A stretch of DNA of 64,000 nt from an uncultured Flavobacterium sp. (GTDB lineage Bacteria > Bacteroidota > Bacteroidia > Flavobacteriales > Flavobacteriaceae). Location: assembly GCF_946478785.1 (NCBI RefSeq), contig NZ_CAMLDD010000001.1:310001-374000 (forward strand), written 5' to 3'. The notes under the pieces are model-generated. The model made no database searches. It worked only from the letters and a program-made list of their open reading frames with translations, and was not told the origin of the DNA. Shown piece by piece: positions 1 to 9,623 of this stretch. Every line of letters begins with the position of its first letter. Positions within the stretch are counted from its first letter, which is position 1. The position numbers and the translations under genes are program-made.

Positions 1-120
1 TGTATCCACATGCTGATCGATATAGGTTATATTCCCTTCTACTTTTGCAATAAAAGCTGTTACTGCAGCAATAATTCCTTTTTGATCCTTGCAGTGAATC
101 AGAATAGTTATTTTTTGCAT
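1..120 (-). CDS. purU: Formyltetrahydrofolate deformylase, N-terminal part (window edge)
   Basis: Only the first 40 codons are inside the window; the gene continues past base 1. The start is an ATG at 120-118. The visible piece begins MQKITILIHCKDQKGIIAAV and goes on to a YIDQHVDT segment, which is the typical opening of the N-terminal ACT domain of PurU. That enzyme hydrolyses 10-formyltetrahydrofolate to formate and tetrahydrofolate in the cytosol. The catalytic formyltransferase-like domain is not visible, so the call rests on the ACT-domain start. It points the same way as the DUF4197 gene, 30 bases away. Confidence 0.8.
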   Translation of the reverse strand, partial: MQKITILIHCKDQKGIIAAVTAFIAKVEGNITYIDQHVDT

Positions 121-150
121 TATAATTTTATGGTTTAATCGGTTAAATGC

Positions 151-870
151 TTATTTGTTATCCTGCATGGCAAAAACACTTTTTAATAGCGGAGTCGTTC
201 TTTCACTAATATTGTTGCGGATCTCTTTTTCTTCTACGGCAATCATTTTAAAAACGCCTGCTAAAGCCTGATTTGTTGTGTAATCTGTCAAATCAGGATT
301 TACTTTTTTTACTAGCGGAATTGTATTGTATTTCGTAATTATTTTTGTCCAGACAACATCGGCACCTACTTTTTCAAACGAACTTTTAATTACAGGGTTA
401 AATTTTCCGTACAAAGCAGTTGTTGTACTTCCTTGTAAGTAGCTTGTTGCAGCGCTGTCGTTCCCTAACAAAATATTTTTAGCATCGGTAAAAGACATGT
501 TTTTAACAGCCGAAACAAATATAGGAGTTGCCTCTTTTACCGCATCTTCGGCCGCACGGTTCAGTACTTTTATTCCTTCATCAGCAAGGGAGCTAAGACC
601 TATTTTTCTCAAAGTGGCATCCACCTTTTGGAGTTCAGCAGGCATCAGGATCTTTACGGCTTCATTTTTATAGAAGCCATCAACTGCTGTCAATTTACTT
701 ACTTGTTGTGTAATTCCTTTGTTCAAAGCTTCTTTTAAGCCCGAAGCAATATCAACACCACCAATTCCTGGAATTTGTGAAGATAATTGTGGTAACTGGT
801 TTAACGTTTGTTGTACTTGGGCACATGAGTTAAGAGAAAATGCGACTGCTAAAAGTAAAATCTTTTTCAT
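151..870 (-). CDS. DUF4197 family lipoprotein
   Basis: This encodes 239 residues starting MKKILLLAVAFSLNSCAQ, a lipoprotein signal with the acylated Cys at about residue 16. The rest matches the DUF4197 family, which has a mostly helical body, a motif around LSSLADEGIKVLNRAAEDAV and conserved YTTNQALAGVFKMIAVEE near the C-terminus. No biochemical function is established for the family; the protein is expected on the periplasmic face of a membrane. It starts with ATG at 870. The 290 bases before the next gene hold only that gene's terminator and an unconvincing short reading frame. Confidence 0.8.
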   Translation of the reverse strand: MKKILLLAVAFSLNSCAQVQQTLNQLPQLSSQIPGIGGVDIASGLKEALNKGITQQVSKLTAVDGFYKNEAVKILMPAELQKVDATLRKIGLSSLADEGIKVLNRAAEDAVKEATPIFVSAVKNMSFTDAKNILLGNDSAATSYLQGSTTTALYGKFNPVIKSSFEKVGADVVWTKIITKYNTIPLVKKVNPDLTDYTTNQALAGVFKMIAVEEKEIRNNISERTTPLLKSVFAMQDNK

Positions 871-1111
871 TTAAAATGGGGTTTTATAAGTTTCAAAAAT
901 ACTACTTATTCAAAAACAAAGCCACAATTTTATTTCAGGAGCAGAAGATTTTGTTTCATAATTAACTTTTGTCCTGCTGTCCACTAAATTCCGCGCAGAA
1001 AAAGCGCGGGATATCGTTCCCATCAGGGCTATTCCAGAAGTATTAGTTTTTTCAGTACCAAAAACAAAATGTAAACTAAACCATTCAAATCTTAATTTAT
1101 AGATGAGTAAC

Positions 1112-1143
1112 AAAAAAAGCTACCCAAGATGGATAGCTTTTTA
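1112..1143 (-). terminator. Intrinsic terminator of the pectate lyase gene
   Basis: An inverted repeat AAAAAGCTA/TAGCTTTTT with a CC/GG extension lies just after the pectate lyase stop codon on the minus strand and ends in a run of T in that direction. Confidence 0.7.
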
Positions 1144-1160
1144 CAAACAATATTTTTTTA

Positions 1161-2264
1161 TTAAAATGAACCACAAATATTTCCGGAAAAGGTTGCACCG
1201 GCTCCCGCAGAAACATCTGCTTTAACAGCAGATCCCGCAAGGGTTACAATGGTGTATGGAGGTGTAAATGCAGTGTTTTTTCCTGCTTTGTTCCCACTTA
1301 TATTGGTAAAAACATTTCCTGATGTAACGGTTACGGCAGTAAGTCCGGTCATTAAATCAATAGGGTTTTTTACATTCTCAAAAACATTATTTTCTACTTT
1401 AATATTGGCTTCAAAACCGGCAGCAATACATTTATTACTAACAGTACTGTTGAAATAACAGTTTATGATATGTACTTTTCCAAATCGAACTCTTGGCATT
1501 CTTTCTTTGCAGCCAGAAGCCCACCAGCAACGTGCAAAAGTTATTCTTAATTTTCCACGATCTGCGGTAGCACCATCACTTGACCCAATTAAATTGGAAT
1601 ATCTGTGATCATCGGAACCTCCTGAACCTCCAGCTCTTGGAGCTTTCAGATAGGTGAATTTTGTATACGAAACGGTTATATAATCCGACTTGTTTTTAAT
1701 GTCAAAATTACCATCAACACCATCCCTGAATTCGCAGTGGTCAACCCATACATTTTGGCAATCATCAATAATGGCGTTATCCCAGCCATCAGTGTCGTAT
1801 GCACCAGGTCCTTCGAAAATAAGATTTCTAATAATCAGGTTTTTACATCTTTTGATGTTGATTATACCAGAACCATCTTTAGTCTGGTTGGTAGAAACTA
1901 GTTTTGCACCACTGGTTCCGTAAATAGTTTTACCTGTCTGATCTTGTAATGATAATCTCGCAGTAATGGTAATCGTACCGGAAACTTTAATCACTTTTAC
2001 AGCAGTATTTTCAATAGCCGACTTTAATTGTGCATAAGTGGTAACTGCAGTTTCTGCTGATGTACCTCCTCCAGTTGTTCCTCCATTTTGTGATGCCCAT
2101 CCCGGAACTTCAGAACAAACGCCTACTTTCGAAGTAGAAATTTGCTGGTTTGTACTTAAAGCTGCGCTCTCCGTATTTTGCTCAGTCACCTCTTCTGTGT
2201 TGCAGCTGGCAAATCCAAAAACAATTGTAAATAATAAAATGGCAAATTTGGTTTTAAATTTCAT
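1161..2264 (-). CDS. Secreted pectate lyase, polysaccharide lyase family 1
   Basis: This is a 367-residue lipoprotein-type enzyme: the signal ends in GFASC (Cys about 20), followed by a Ser/Thr-rich linker and a right-handed parallel beta-helix. Family motifs are visible: VWVDHCEF, the DGNFDIKNKSDYITVSY strand, and RMPRVRFG, which contains the catalytic Arg. Family 1 lyases cleave polygalacturonate by calcium-dependent beta-elimination. The N-terminal Cys suggests it is held on the outer membrane surface. No T9SS tail is present. It is divergent from a Crp/Fnr-type gene, with a 24-bp FNR-like palindrome between them. The exact substrate (pectate or pectin) cannot be read from sequence. Confidence 0.88.
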   Translation of the reverse strand: MKFKTKFAILLFTIVFGFASCNTEEVTEQNTESAALSTNQQISTSKVGVCSEVPGWASQNGGTTGGGTSAETAVTTYAQLKSAIENTAVKVIKVSGTITITARLSLQDQTGKTIYGTSGAKLVSTNQTKDGSGIINIKRCKNLIIRNLIFEGPGAYDTDGWDNAIIDDCQNVWVDHCEFRDGVDGNFDIKNKSDYITVSYTKFTYLKAPRAGGSGGSDDHRYSNLIGSSDGATADRGKLRITFARCWWASGCKERMPRVRFGKVHIINCYFNSTVSNKCIAAGFEANIKVENNVFENVKNPIDLMTGLTAVTVTSGNVFTNISGNKAGKNTAFTPPYTIVTLAGSAVKADVSAGAGATFSGNICGSF

Positions 2265-2328
2265 GATAGTTTTTATTTGGTTATACTAAATTTTATAGCA
2301 ATACAAAGATGTTTATTAATTCCTACGT

Positions 2329-2352
2329 AAATATTGAACTTGTTCAATATTT
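2329..2352. promoter_or_regulatory. FNR/CRP-type palindrome upstream of the pectate lyase
   Basis: A perfect inverted repeat has 11-bp arms (AAATATTGAAC and GTTCAATATTT) around TT. Its core reads TTGA-N6-TCAA, the form of FNR/CRP-family operators. It lies 65 bp upstream of the pectate lyase start and about 140 bp upstream of a Crp/Fnr-type regulator gene, so regulation of one or both is plausible but unproven. Confidence 0.5.
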
Positions 2353-2415
2353 TTGTAATTAATTTGAATATTTAATTTTTTTTACTTAATTAATTTAAGT
2401 ATAATATAATTTTTA

Positions 2416-2436
2416 TATTTTTGCGTAATCGATTAC
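2416..2436 (+). promoter_or_regulatory. -7 box and overlapping palindrome before the Crp-type gene
   Basis: TATTTTTG (2416-2423) fits the Bacteroidota -7 box TAnnTTTG. Immediately downstream, at the expected transcription start, is the perfect palindrome GTAATCGATTAC (2425-2436), which has the central-CG form common in LacI-type operators. A repressor bound here would block the start. Confidence 0.45.
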
Positions 2437-2491
2437 ATTATTTAAATTGTCGCCTAAATGTTATGATTTTTAAATTTTTAAACAATTAAAC

Positions 2492-3061
2492 ATGTACGAA
2501 GCACTACGAAAGAATATAGAAAGAAAAATTGCCCTTACAGATGAAGAGTGGGGTTTTATACTTGATAAAACGGAGTTCATTAAATTAAAAAAGAATGAGT
2601 TTTTGCAAATCCAGAATTCTAATAATTCTTACGAAGGGTTTATTTTGAGTGGCGCTTTTAAAACTTATATCTTAAACGAGGACGGAACCGAAAGCGTAAT
2701 TTTCTTTTCCTTTGAGAATGAATGGATGTGTGATCTGGAAAGCTTTTATTATCAAAAACTTACAAAATATAATATAAAAGCAATAGAGGACAGTGAAATA
2801 TTAGTGATTAATAAATCAAATAAAACATTGTTATTTAAACAAGTACCAAAGCTTATTCAGTTTCATATCTTAATGGTTGAAAGAGCTAATATTGCCATAC
2901 AGGAAAGGCTTTTAGACGTTTTGAACAAAACATCAAAGCAGCGATATATTGAATTTGTTAAAAAATATCCTCAAAAAACTCAAAAAATAAACAACAAAAA
3001 TTTATCTTCTTATCTAGGAGTAACCCATGAGTTTTTATCAAAGATCAAAAAGAGTTTTTAA
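2492..3061 (+). CDS. Crp/Fnr-family transcriptional regulator
   Basis: This is a 189-residue protein with an N-terminal cyclic-nucleotide-binding-like beta roll (about 20-110), a long helix, and a short C-terminal helix-turn-helix ending LSSYLGVTHEFLSKIKKSF. This is the usual layout of Bacteroidota Crp-like regulators. It has no Cys cluster for an iron-sulfur centre, so oxygen sensing of the FNR kind is unlikely, and the ligand is unknown. ATG start at 2492 is about 70 bp downstream of a TAnnTTTG box. Its neighbour is the divergent pectate lyase. Confidence 0.82.
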   Translation: MYEALRKNIERKIALTDEEWGFILDKTEFIKLKKNEFLQIQNSNNSYEGFILSGAFKTYILNEDGTESVIFFSFENEWMCDLESFYYQKLTKYNIKAIEDSEILVINKSNKTLLFKQVPKLIQFHILMVERANIAIQERLLDVLNKTSKQRYIEFVKKYPQKTQKINNKNLSSYLGVTHEFLSKIKKSF

Positions 3062-3295
3062 TTTAGAATTCGAAAAAAATAAAACTTAAACTGGGGTAAT
3101 TTTTTTATATCAGTCCAAACTTCTTTTTGTTTATCGAAATTATTTTAAATAAGTTGTTATCCACCAAATTATCTGGATGATAGAAATCGGTATGTCTGCC
3201 AAATATTTTTTTGTGCTAAACATAAAAACCATCTTCGTGAATGAAATTTTAAAATATTTTGTAAATTGCGCCTATAAAATTATCATATTCATAAA

Positions 3296-6200
3296 ATGGA
3301 ACTACAAAAACCATATATTCCTAAAAATAAAGTAAGAATTGTCACCGCAGCCTCTCTTTTTGACGGTCATGATGCTGCTATCAATATTATGCGACGCATT
3401 ATTCAGTCAACCGGAGTCGAAGTGATTCATTTAGGGCATGACCGAAGTGTAGAAGAAGTGGTAAATACCGCTATTCAGGAAGATGCCAATGCTATTGCTA
3501 TGACATCCTACCAAGGCGGACACAACGAATACTTTAAATATATGTATGACTTGCTTCATGAAAAAGGAGCAGGGCACATTAAGATTTTTGGCGGAGGCGG
3601 AGGAGTGATTCTTCCAGGTGAGATTTCAGAATTGCATGAATATGGAATTACCAGAATTTATTCTCCGGATGATGGCCGTTCTTTAGGATTACAAGGAATG
3701 ATAAATGATTTGGTTGAACGTTCTGACTTTCCTATTGGAGATAAATTAAACGGAGAAATCGATCATATTAAAAACAAAACACCAACTGCAATTGCCCGTT
3801 TGATTTCGGCGGCAGAGAACTTCCCTGAAATTGCAAAACCGATTTTTGACCAGATTCATCAAAATAACATCAATTCTAAAATTCCTGTTTTGGGAATTAC
3901 AGGAACGGGCGGAGCCGGAAAATCATCTTTGGTAGATGAATTGGTTCGTCGTTTTTTAATTGATTTTCCTGAAAAAACCATCGGATTGGTTTCTGTCGAT
4001 CCTTCGAAAAGAAAAACCGGAGGAGCACTTTTAGGTGACAGAATCCGAATGAATGCCATAAATAATCCGCGTGTTTATATGCGTTCTCTGGCTACACGTC
4101 AGTCAAATTTGGCATTATCCAAATATGTAGCCGAAGCGATTCAGGTTCTAAAAGCTGCAAAATACGATTTGATTATTTTGGAAACTTCAGGAATCGGACA
4201 ATCAGATACCGAGATTATGGACCATTCTGATGTATCTCTATATGTAATGACACCGGAATTTGGAGCGGCAACACAATTAGAAAAAATCGACATGCTTGAT
4301 TTTGCTGATTTGGTAGCCTTAAACAAATTTGATAAAAGAGGTGCTCTTGACGCGATTCGCGATGTAAAAAAACAATACCAGCGCAATCATAATTTATGGG
4401 ATAAAAATCCGGACGATATGCCGGTTTTCGGAACCATAGCTTCGCAGTTTAATGATCCCGGAATGAACACGCTTTACAAAGCGATTATGGATAAAATTGT
4501 CGAAAAAACGAATTCTGAATTGAAATCGACTTTTGAGATCACGCGTGAAATGAGCGAGAAGATCTTTGTGATTCCGCCACACAGAACCCGTTATTTATCT
4601 GAAATTGCAGAAAGCAACAGAAGTTATGATGAAATCGCACTTTCACAGCAAAAAGTAGCACAGAAACTTTACGGAATCTTCAAAACAATCGAATCCGTTT
4701 CAGGGAAAGTTCCGCAAATTACAAAAGCCGGAATTGAAGATTCTACTGTTTTGCCCGGCGGAATTCAGGAACATGATGAAAACAGAATCTTCTTGAACCT
4801 TTTACTGAATCAGTTTGATAAGGTAAAAATGGATTTAGATCCGTACAACTGGGAAATAATTTTAAACTGGGAAGAGAAAGTAAATAAATATAAAAATCCG
4901 GTTTACACGTTTAAAGTTCGTGATAAAGAAATTAAAATCGCGACACATACCGAGAGTTTATCGCATATTCAGATTCCAAAAATTGCTTTGCCAAAATACG
5001 AAGCCTGGGGCGATATTTTACGTTGGAGCTTACAGGAAAATGTGCCGGGTGAATTTCCTTTTGCTTCAGGATTGTATCCGTTTAAACGTGAAGGCGAAGA
5101 TCCTTCAAGAATGTTTGCCGGAGAGGGCGGACCAGAGAGAACTAATAAACGTTTCCATTATGTGAGTGCAGGATTGCCGGCAAAACGACTTTCGACCGCT
5201 TTTGATAGTGTGACTTTATACGGAAATGACCCAGATTTACGTCCGGATATTTATGGAAAAATTGGAAATGCAGGAGTTTCGATCTGTTGTTTAGATGATG
5301 CCAAGAAATTATACTCAGGTTTTGATTTGGTTCATGCCCTAACATCGGTAAGTATGACCATCAACGGACCAGCACCAATGTTGTTGGGCTTTTTTATGAA
5401 TGCTGCAATCGATCAGCAATGTGAGTATTATATTAAGGAGAATGATTTAGAAAAAGAAGTTGACGAAAAAATCAACACTATATATAAAGAAAACAGATTA
5501 GAACGTCCAAAATACCAAGGCGATTTACCGGAAGGAAACAATGGTTTAGGATTAATGCTTTTGGGCGTTACCGGTGATCAGGTTTTGCCTTTGGAAGTTT
5601 ACAACGAAATAAAAGCCAGAACATTATCGCAGGTTCGTGGAACGGTTCAGGCGGATATTTTAAAAGAAGATCAGGCACAGAATACCTGTATTTTCTCGAC
5701 CGAATTTGCCTTGAGATTAATGGGCGACGTTCAGGAATATTTTATTACCAAAAACGTTCGTAATTTTTATTCAGTTTCGATTTCAGGATATCATATTGCA
5801 GAGGCGGGAGCGAACCCAATTACACAGTTGGCTTTTACGCTTTCAAATGGTTTCACTTACGTGGAATATTACCTGAGCCGTGGCATGAGCATCAACGATT
5901 TTGGACCCAATTTATCATTCTTCTTCTCCAATGGAGTAGATCCTGAATATTCAGTTATTGGTCGTGTGGCACGTAAAATTTGGGCGAAAGCCATGAAAAA
6001 CAAATACGGAGCGAACGAAAGAGCACAAATGCTGAAATACCATATTCAGACTTCCGGACGTTCGTTGCACGCTCAGGAAATTGATTTTAACGACATCAGA
6101 ACGACTTTGCAGGCCTTGTATGCAATTTATGACAACTGTAATTCATTGCACACCAATGCGTATGACGAAGCGATTACAACACCAACAGAAGAATCAGTAC

Positions 6201-6736
6201 GTCGTGCCATGGCGATTCAGTTGATTATCAATAAAGAATTAGGTCTGGCGAAAAACGAAAATCCAATTCAGGGGTCGTTTATCATCGAAGAATTAACTGA
6301 TTTAGTTGAAGCTGCTGTTTTACAGGAGTTTGACCGAATTACAGAAAGAGGCGGTGTTTTGGGTGCCATGGAAACGATGTACCAACGATCTAAAATTCAG
6401 GAAGAAAGTTTGTATTACGAAACCCTGAAACACAACGGAGATTTCCCAATTGTGGGTGTAAACACTTTCCTGAGTTCAAAAGGTTCTCCAACGGTAATTC
6501 CGGCAGAAGTAATTCGCGCCACCGAGGAAGAAAAACAATATCAAATTACGATGCTGGATAACCTGCATCAATTTCATGAAGCAAAAGTAAACGAACATTT
6601 AAACAAGCTACAGGAAGCAGCTATTAAAAATGAAAACTTATTTGACCATTTGATGGAAGCTACAAAGGTTTGTTCGCTGGGTCAGATTACATCGGCTTTG
6701 TTTGAAGTTGGCGGGCAGTATAGAAGGAATATGTAG
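3296..6736 (+). CDS. icmF: Fused isobutyryl-CoA mutase IcmF with built-in G-protein chaperone
   Basis: The 1146 residues have three parts in the order typical of IcmF. First is a cobalamin-binding domain with DGHDAA at 23-28 (His25 the expected lower cobalt ligand) and a GGGGG loop near 99-103. Second is a MeaB/ArgK-like GTPase with a [10 protein letters not shown]-loop (203-211), [17 protein letters not shown] and an NKFD base-recognition motif. Third is the large substrate-binding mutase barrel (about 560-1100). The enzyme interconverts isobutyryl-CoA and n-butyryl-CoA using adenosylcobalamin, and some members also act on pivalyl-CoA; substrate choice cannot be read here. ATG start at 3296. 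A small unknown gene follows 7 bp downstream. Confidence 0.92.
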   Translation: MELQKPYIPKNKVRIVTAASLFDGHDAAINIMRRIIQSTGVEVIHLGHDRSVEEVVNTAIQEDANAIAMTSYQGGHNEYFKYMYDLLHEKGAGHIKIFGGGGGVILPGEISELHEYGITRIYSPDDGRSLGLQGMINDLVERSDFPIGDKLNGEIDHIKNKTPTAIARLISAAENFPEIAKPIFDQIHQNNINSKIPVLGITGTGGAGKSSLVDELVRRFLIDFPEKTIGLVSVDPSKRKTGGALLGDRIRMNAINNPRVYMRSLATRQSNLALSKYVAEAIQVLKAAKYDLIILETSGIGQSDTEIMDHSDVSLYVMTPEFGAATQLEKIDMLDFADLVALNKFDKRGALDAIRDVKKQYQRNHNLWDKNPDDMPVFGTIASQFNDPGMNTLYKAIMDKIVEKTNSELKSTFEITREMSEKIFVIPPHRTRYLSEIAESNRSYDEIALSQQKVAQKLYGIFKTIESVSGKVPQITKAGIEDSTVLPGGIQEHDENRIFLNLLLNQFDKVKMDLDPYNWEIILNWEEKVNKYKNPVYTFKVRDKEIKIATHTESLSHIQIPKIALPKYEAWGDILRWSLQENVPGEFPFASGLYPFKREGEDPSRMFAGEGGPERTNKRFHYVSAGLPAKRLSTAFDSVTLYGNDPDLRPDIYGKIGNAGVSICCLDDAKKLYSGFDLVHALTSVSMTINGPAPMLLGFFMNAAIDQQCEYYIKENDLEKEVDEKINTIYKENRLERPKYQGDLPEGNNGLGLMLLGVTGDQVLPLEVYNEIKARTLSQVRGTVQADILKEDQAQNTCIFSTEFALRLMGDVQEYFITKNVRNFYSVSISGYHIAEAGANPITQLAFTLSNGFTYVEYYLSRGMSINDFGPNLSFFFSNGVDPEYSVIGRVARKIWAKAMKNKYGANERAQMLKYHIQTSGRSLHAQEIDFNDIRTTLQALYAIYDNCNSLHTNAYDEAITTPTEESVRRAMAIQLIINKELGLAKNENPIQGSFIIEELTDLVEAAVLQEFDRITERGGVLGAMETMYQRSKIQEESLYYETLKHNGDFPIVGVNTFLSSKGSPTVIPAEVIRATEEEKQYQITMLDNLHQFHEAKVNEHLNKLQEAAIKNENLFDHLMEATKVCSLGQITSALFEVGGQYRRNM

Positions 6737-6743
6737 AATTTTT

Positions 6744-7232
6744 ATGATAACAATCCAACAATATCTTGACAAAATAAAAGCCTTAACCATCTCAGGAAAC
6801 ATAGGTAAGCATTCAGGTTATATAGATTTGAAAAATACTGTCATTGAAATCTTAGCAGATGCCAATAAATGCTATTTTAATCTTTCTGATTTAGAATTCA
6901 TAGATAAAAAAGAAGGTAAAGAAGGAACTCTATTAAATCCCGAAATTATCAATCAAGTGGCAGATTGTCTGGGTTTACAATTTTTAAGTGAAAAAACTGC
7001 AGAAGGAAATGTTTGTTTTATTAACAGCACTGAATTGCGTCCTGAATTCAGGCAAAGTTTTACAAGTATAGAGGTACTGGATTATTGTTATGCAGTTTTG
7101 CATTTGCCAATTAATGAAATTTCAGGAAGTAATTCTGAGATGATTCCGATTACATCAGATTCTTCTGTTTTTAGGAAATTGGTAAAATGTGGTTGTGAAT
7201 TGCGAAAGGAAGATTTGCTAAGTAACTTATAG
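6744..7232 (+). CDS. Hypothetical protein downstream of icmF
   Basis: This is a 162-residue acidic cytosolic protein with no signal peptide or membrane segment, starting at the ATG at 6744, 7 bp after the icmF stop. An in-frame extension back into icmF (from 6702) is possible but has no advantage. I recognise no domain. The spacing suggests cotranscription with icmF. A strong bidirectional terminator follows at 7247-7277. Confidence 0.6.
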   Translation: MITIQQYLDKIKALTISGNIGKHSGYIDLKNTVIEILADANKCYFNLSDLEFIDKKEGKEGTLLNPEIINQVADCLGLQFLSEKTAEGNVCFINSTELRPEFRQSFTSIEVLDYCYAVLHLPINEISGSNSEMIPITSDSSVFRKLVKCGCELRKEDLLSNL

Positions 7233-7246
7233 CCTTGGATAAGTAA

Positions 7247-7277
7247 AAAGCAGCTCGATTAAAGCTGCTTTTTATTG
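7247..7277. terminator. Bidirectional terminator between convergent genes
   Basis: The stem AAAAAGCAGCT/AGCTGCTTTTT is flanked by A and T runs and lies between the convergent ends of the icmF unit and the first gene of the paralog array. Confidence 0.8.
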
Positions 7278-7292
7278 GTGAAAAAATATCAA

Positions 7293-7679
7293 TTAACGGC
7301 GAAATGCAGGGCTTTCGTTTACTGACTGGTTTAATTCAGTTGTTTTAGATTTTTTGCCTGAAACTATAATTTTGTGTTTTACAACTTTGCTGCTTTCTTG
7401 TACTTCTAAGTAATAAGTTCCGGCAGGATACGCTTCTAAACTTAAGGTTTTTGAAACTTCTACTTCATTTGCAGCAGATTCTCCAGTGTAAAGCAGATTA
7501 TGAGTTTCATCAAAAATTGAAAAATTTGATTTTTCAACGGTATTTAATGCAAAACTGACTACTTTTCCATTTCCGGTTTTTATATACAAAATATAATCTC
7601 CTTTTCCGTTACTTGCATAAGTACTAATTGTTGTTAAAAATACAGCTACAACAAAGCTCAATTTAAAATTTTTTTTCAT
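7293..7679 (-). CDS. Small secreted protein, array member 1 (divergent)
   Basis: This 128-residue protein starts MKKNFKLSFVVAVFLTTISTYA, a clear signal peptide, followed by one beta-rich Ig-like domain. The pattern includes NFSIFDETHNLLYTGES and LEAYPAGTYYLEVQESSKVVKHKI, which resembles the fold of a T9SS sorting domain but without the usual C-terminal signal. It is the most diverged of five tandem paralogs. It lacks the conserved 41-bp upstream block and the C-terminal SVYKxGxSAxNT stretch of the others. Expected location is periplasm or outside the cell; function unknown. Confidence 0.7.
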   Translation of the reverse strand: MKKNFKLSFVVAVFLTTISTYASNGKGDYILYIKTGNGKVVSFALNTVEKSNFSIFDETHNLLYTGESAANEVEVSKTLSLEAYPAGTYYLEVQESSKVVKHKIIVSGKKSKTTELNQSVNESPAFRR

Positions 7680-7689
7680 TTCTTTCTTT

Positions 7690-7950
7690 TTTTAATTTAA
7701 TTTTCTATTTCGTGGTATAGGCAAATCTACAAATAGTTAGTTTATTTCAAAATTTTTATGGTTTTATTTTTTAATAATAAGTTGTTGATTTAAAAGTATT
7801 TCTGGGTTTTATTACTATACATACGTGTTTATTAGTAATTAAGATTTATTTTTTTAAATTATTTTAATATTTTAACAATTTTCAAGTTTTGTTTATAAGT
7901 ATAAGTTTGTTAAAATATTCTATATGTATTGTCATTATTTTTATCAATAA
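7690..7950. other. AT-rich spacer without recognisable genes
   Basis: Between array members 1 and 2 the sequence is very AT-rich. I see no coding frame, no copy of the 41-bp block found upstream of members 2-5, and no clear hairpin until the terminator of member 2. Confidence 0.5.
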
Positions 7951-7954
7951 TAAA

Positions 7955-7989
7955 TAAAAAAAACAGCTCAAGAACCACCAAGAGCTGTT
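7955..7989 (-). terminator. Terminator of array member 2
   Basis: An AACAGCTC/GAGCTGTT stem ends in a T run on the minus strand. It is near-identical to the hairpin at 9589-9623. Confidence 0.65.
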
Positions 7990-8073
7990 TTAAAAACCGA
8001 TAGGTTTTAAACTTTACTAACTATCTAACCTCATTTTTATACTTATGAAAAGCATAAACTTTTTTAGCGTACT
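7956..8073 (-). repeat. Segmental duplicate, copy 1 (with 9590-9706)
   Basis: About 117 bp covering terminator, 3' untranslated region and stop codon of member 2 is repeated after member 4 with only a few changes (cgatagg against cgttaag and one T in a run). This shows recent duplication of a whole gene unit or gene conversion. Confidence 0.75.
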
Positions 8074-8471
8074 GCTACACTTGTATTTTCAGCAGAAAAT
8101 CCAGCTTTGTAAACTGAAGAAATTGCTTTATTTGATAATACAGTAGTATTATCAGTAATAGTAATTTCATGTTTTGATGTTTTTACTTTGCCTTCTACTT
8201 CTAAGAAATATGTTCCTGCAGGAAATTCTTCAAAGCTGAAAGTTTTTAAGATTCCATGTTGTCCTGAAGCACTTTCAGAATAAATTAGATTACCTTCTTT
8301 ATCATAGATTGATAAATTTGCTTTTGTTATATTATTTAAACCAAAAGTTACTTCTTTACCGTTTCCTTTAATTACATGAAGCACATAATCTGTATTCCCG
8401 TCAATTGCATAAGTACTCATTCCTGAAAAAAGTACTGCACATACTAAGCTTAATTTTAACATCTTTTTCAT
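8064..8471 (-). CDS. Small secreted protein, array member 2
   Basis: The 135 residues are a signal peptide (MKKMLKLSLVCAVLFSGMSTYA) and a single Ig-like beta domain with the family pattern ANLSIYDKEGNLIYSESASG and SFEEFPAGTYFLEVE. The C-terminal tail SSVYKAGFSAENTSVAVR is conserved in members 2-5 and is basic at the very end. There are no catalytic motifs. It has its own terminator and a 41-bp conserved upstream block (8564-8604), so it is probably transcribed alone. Function unknown; the protein is periplasmic or released. Confidence 0.75.
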   Translation of the reverse strand: MKKMLKLSLVCAVLFSGMSTYAIDGNTDYVLHVIKGNGKEVTFGLNNITKANLSIYDKEGNLIYSESASGQHGILKTFSFEEFPAGTYFLEVEGKVKTSKHEITITDNTTVLSNKAISSVYKAGFSAENTSVAVR

Positions 8472-8563
8472 GGCTTTATTTTTTTAAATTATTGTTCTAA
8501 TTCTATACTGCTAAATTACTTCAATAAAGGGTTAAGGCACACAACTATATTTTCTGATATATG

Positions 8564-8604
8564 TGCTATATTCTCATTTACGAAACCGTTATAGGTTAAA
8601 ATTT
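8564..8604 (-). promoter_or_regulatory. Conserved 41-bp upstream block, copy 1
   Basis: The block contains TGCTATATT, then TTTACGAAACCGTTATAGG, then TTAAAATTT on the plus strand, about 95 bp upstream of member 2. The same block stands at a similar distance upstream of members 3, 4 and 5. High conservation in otherwise drifting spacers points to a shared promoter or operator. Confidence 0.6.
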
Positions 8605-8849
8605 AAATTTTAATAAGCGTTTTTGTTAATTTGATTATTATTTTTTAAAGTTTGGCGTGAGTTGTAAATAACAGATTTATAGTTATTTTATCAAAACCTT
8701 ATAAGTTTTCTCATAAAAAAATTAATTAATAAAAGTATTTCTGTTGTAAAACAATCCCGATGAAAATCGGGGCCACTGAGACTGACGGAAAGTTATTATC
8801 AAAACTAATTGCACGAACGGACTACTACTTTCACTGAAAATAAAGCATA

Positions 8850-8881
8850 AAAAAACAGCTCAGGAATTATCAGGAGCTGTT
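8850..8881 (-). terminator. Terminator of array member 3
   Basis: An AACAGCTC/GAGCTGTT hairpin follows the stop of member 3, with an A run on the plus strand that becomes the T-tract in the direction of transcription. Between it and member 2's upstream block is a further short hairpin (tcccgatgaaaatcgggg), otherwise nothing recognisable. Confidence 0.6.
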
Positions 8882-8937
8882 AAATTTTAGACTTAGTGCT
8901 TTTAAGGACTATGTCTATCAAAAAGGAGCACAATTTT

Positions 8938-9345
8938 TTATCGTACTGCTATGTTTGAATTTTTTGCAGAAAAACCTGTTTTGTAAACTAATGAAACTGC
9001 TTTTGGTGATAAAATTGCAACACCATCTTTAATGGTTATTTCATGTCTTGTTGTTTTTACTTTGTCTTCTACTTCTAAGAAATAAGTTCCTGTTGGAAAC
9101 TCTTCAAAACTGAAAGTTCTCAGAATTCCATTTTTTCCTGAAGCGTTCTCAGAATAAATTAAAATTCCTTCTTTATCATAGATCGATAAGTTTACTTTTT
9201 TTGCATTGTTTAACGCAAAAGTAACTTTGTCACCATTTCCTTTAATTACATGAAGAGCAGAATCTTCATTTCCATCAATGGCATATGTACTGATTCCTGT
9301 AAAAAGCACAGCTGCTACTAAACTTAATTTTAACATATTTTTCAT
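8938..9345 (-). CDS. Small secreted protein, array member 3
   Basis: This 135-residue paralog has signal peptide MKNMLKLSLVAAVLFTGISTYA and the same Ig-like domain (KVNLSIYDKEGILIYSENASG, SFEEFPTGTYFLEVEDKVKT) and tail. Its closest matches in the window are members 2 and 4. It carries the conserved upstream block at 9437-9477 and a separate downstream terminator. Variation among paralogs is spread over the domain rather than confined to one loop. Function unknown. Confidence 0.75.
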   Translation of the reverse strand: MKNMLKLSLVAAVLFTGISTYAIDGNEDSALHVIKGNGDKVTFALNNAKKVNLSIYDKEGILIYSENASGKNGILRTFSFEEFPTGTYFLEVEDKVKTTRHEITIKDGVAILSPKAVSLVYKTGFSAKNSNIAVR

Positions 9346-9436
9346 GACTTTATTTTTTTAATTATTGTTCTGATTTTATACTGCTAAATTAATTCAACAG
9401 ACTACTAAAGTACACAACTCTGTTTTCTAATATATA

Positions 9437-9477
9437 TGCTATATTGTCATTTTCGAAACCGTTATAGGTTAAAATTT
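9437..9477 (-). promoter_or_regulatory. Conserved 41-bp upstream block, copy 2
   Basis: Same block as at 8564-8604, upstream of member 3. The core CGAAACCGTTATAGGTTAAAA is unchanged; TCTCATTTA has become TGTCATTTT. Confidence 0.6.
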
Positions 9478-9588
9478 GAATTATCCATATCTTAATGGTA
9501 AATTGATGATAAATTAACAAAGTTATGAACTGAATCACAGGTAGATAAATATAATTATCCCTGATACATTTTCTCTAAAAACACGGAC

Positions 9589-9623
9589 AAAAAAAAACAG
9601 CTCAAGAACCACCAAGAGCTGTT
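9589..9623 (-). terminator. Terminator of array member 4
   Basis: An AACAGCTC/GAGCTGTT stem is preceded on the plus strand by a long A run, giving a T-tract for leftward transcription. It is part of the 117-bp duplicate shared with member 2. Confidence 0.65.

Noticed and set aside
910..1113. A 67-codon open frame on the minus strand between the DUF4197 and pectate lyase genes
   Set aside because: Composition is unlike a protein, it overlaps the 3' region before a terminator, and no recognisable motif or start context is present.
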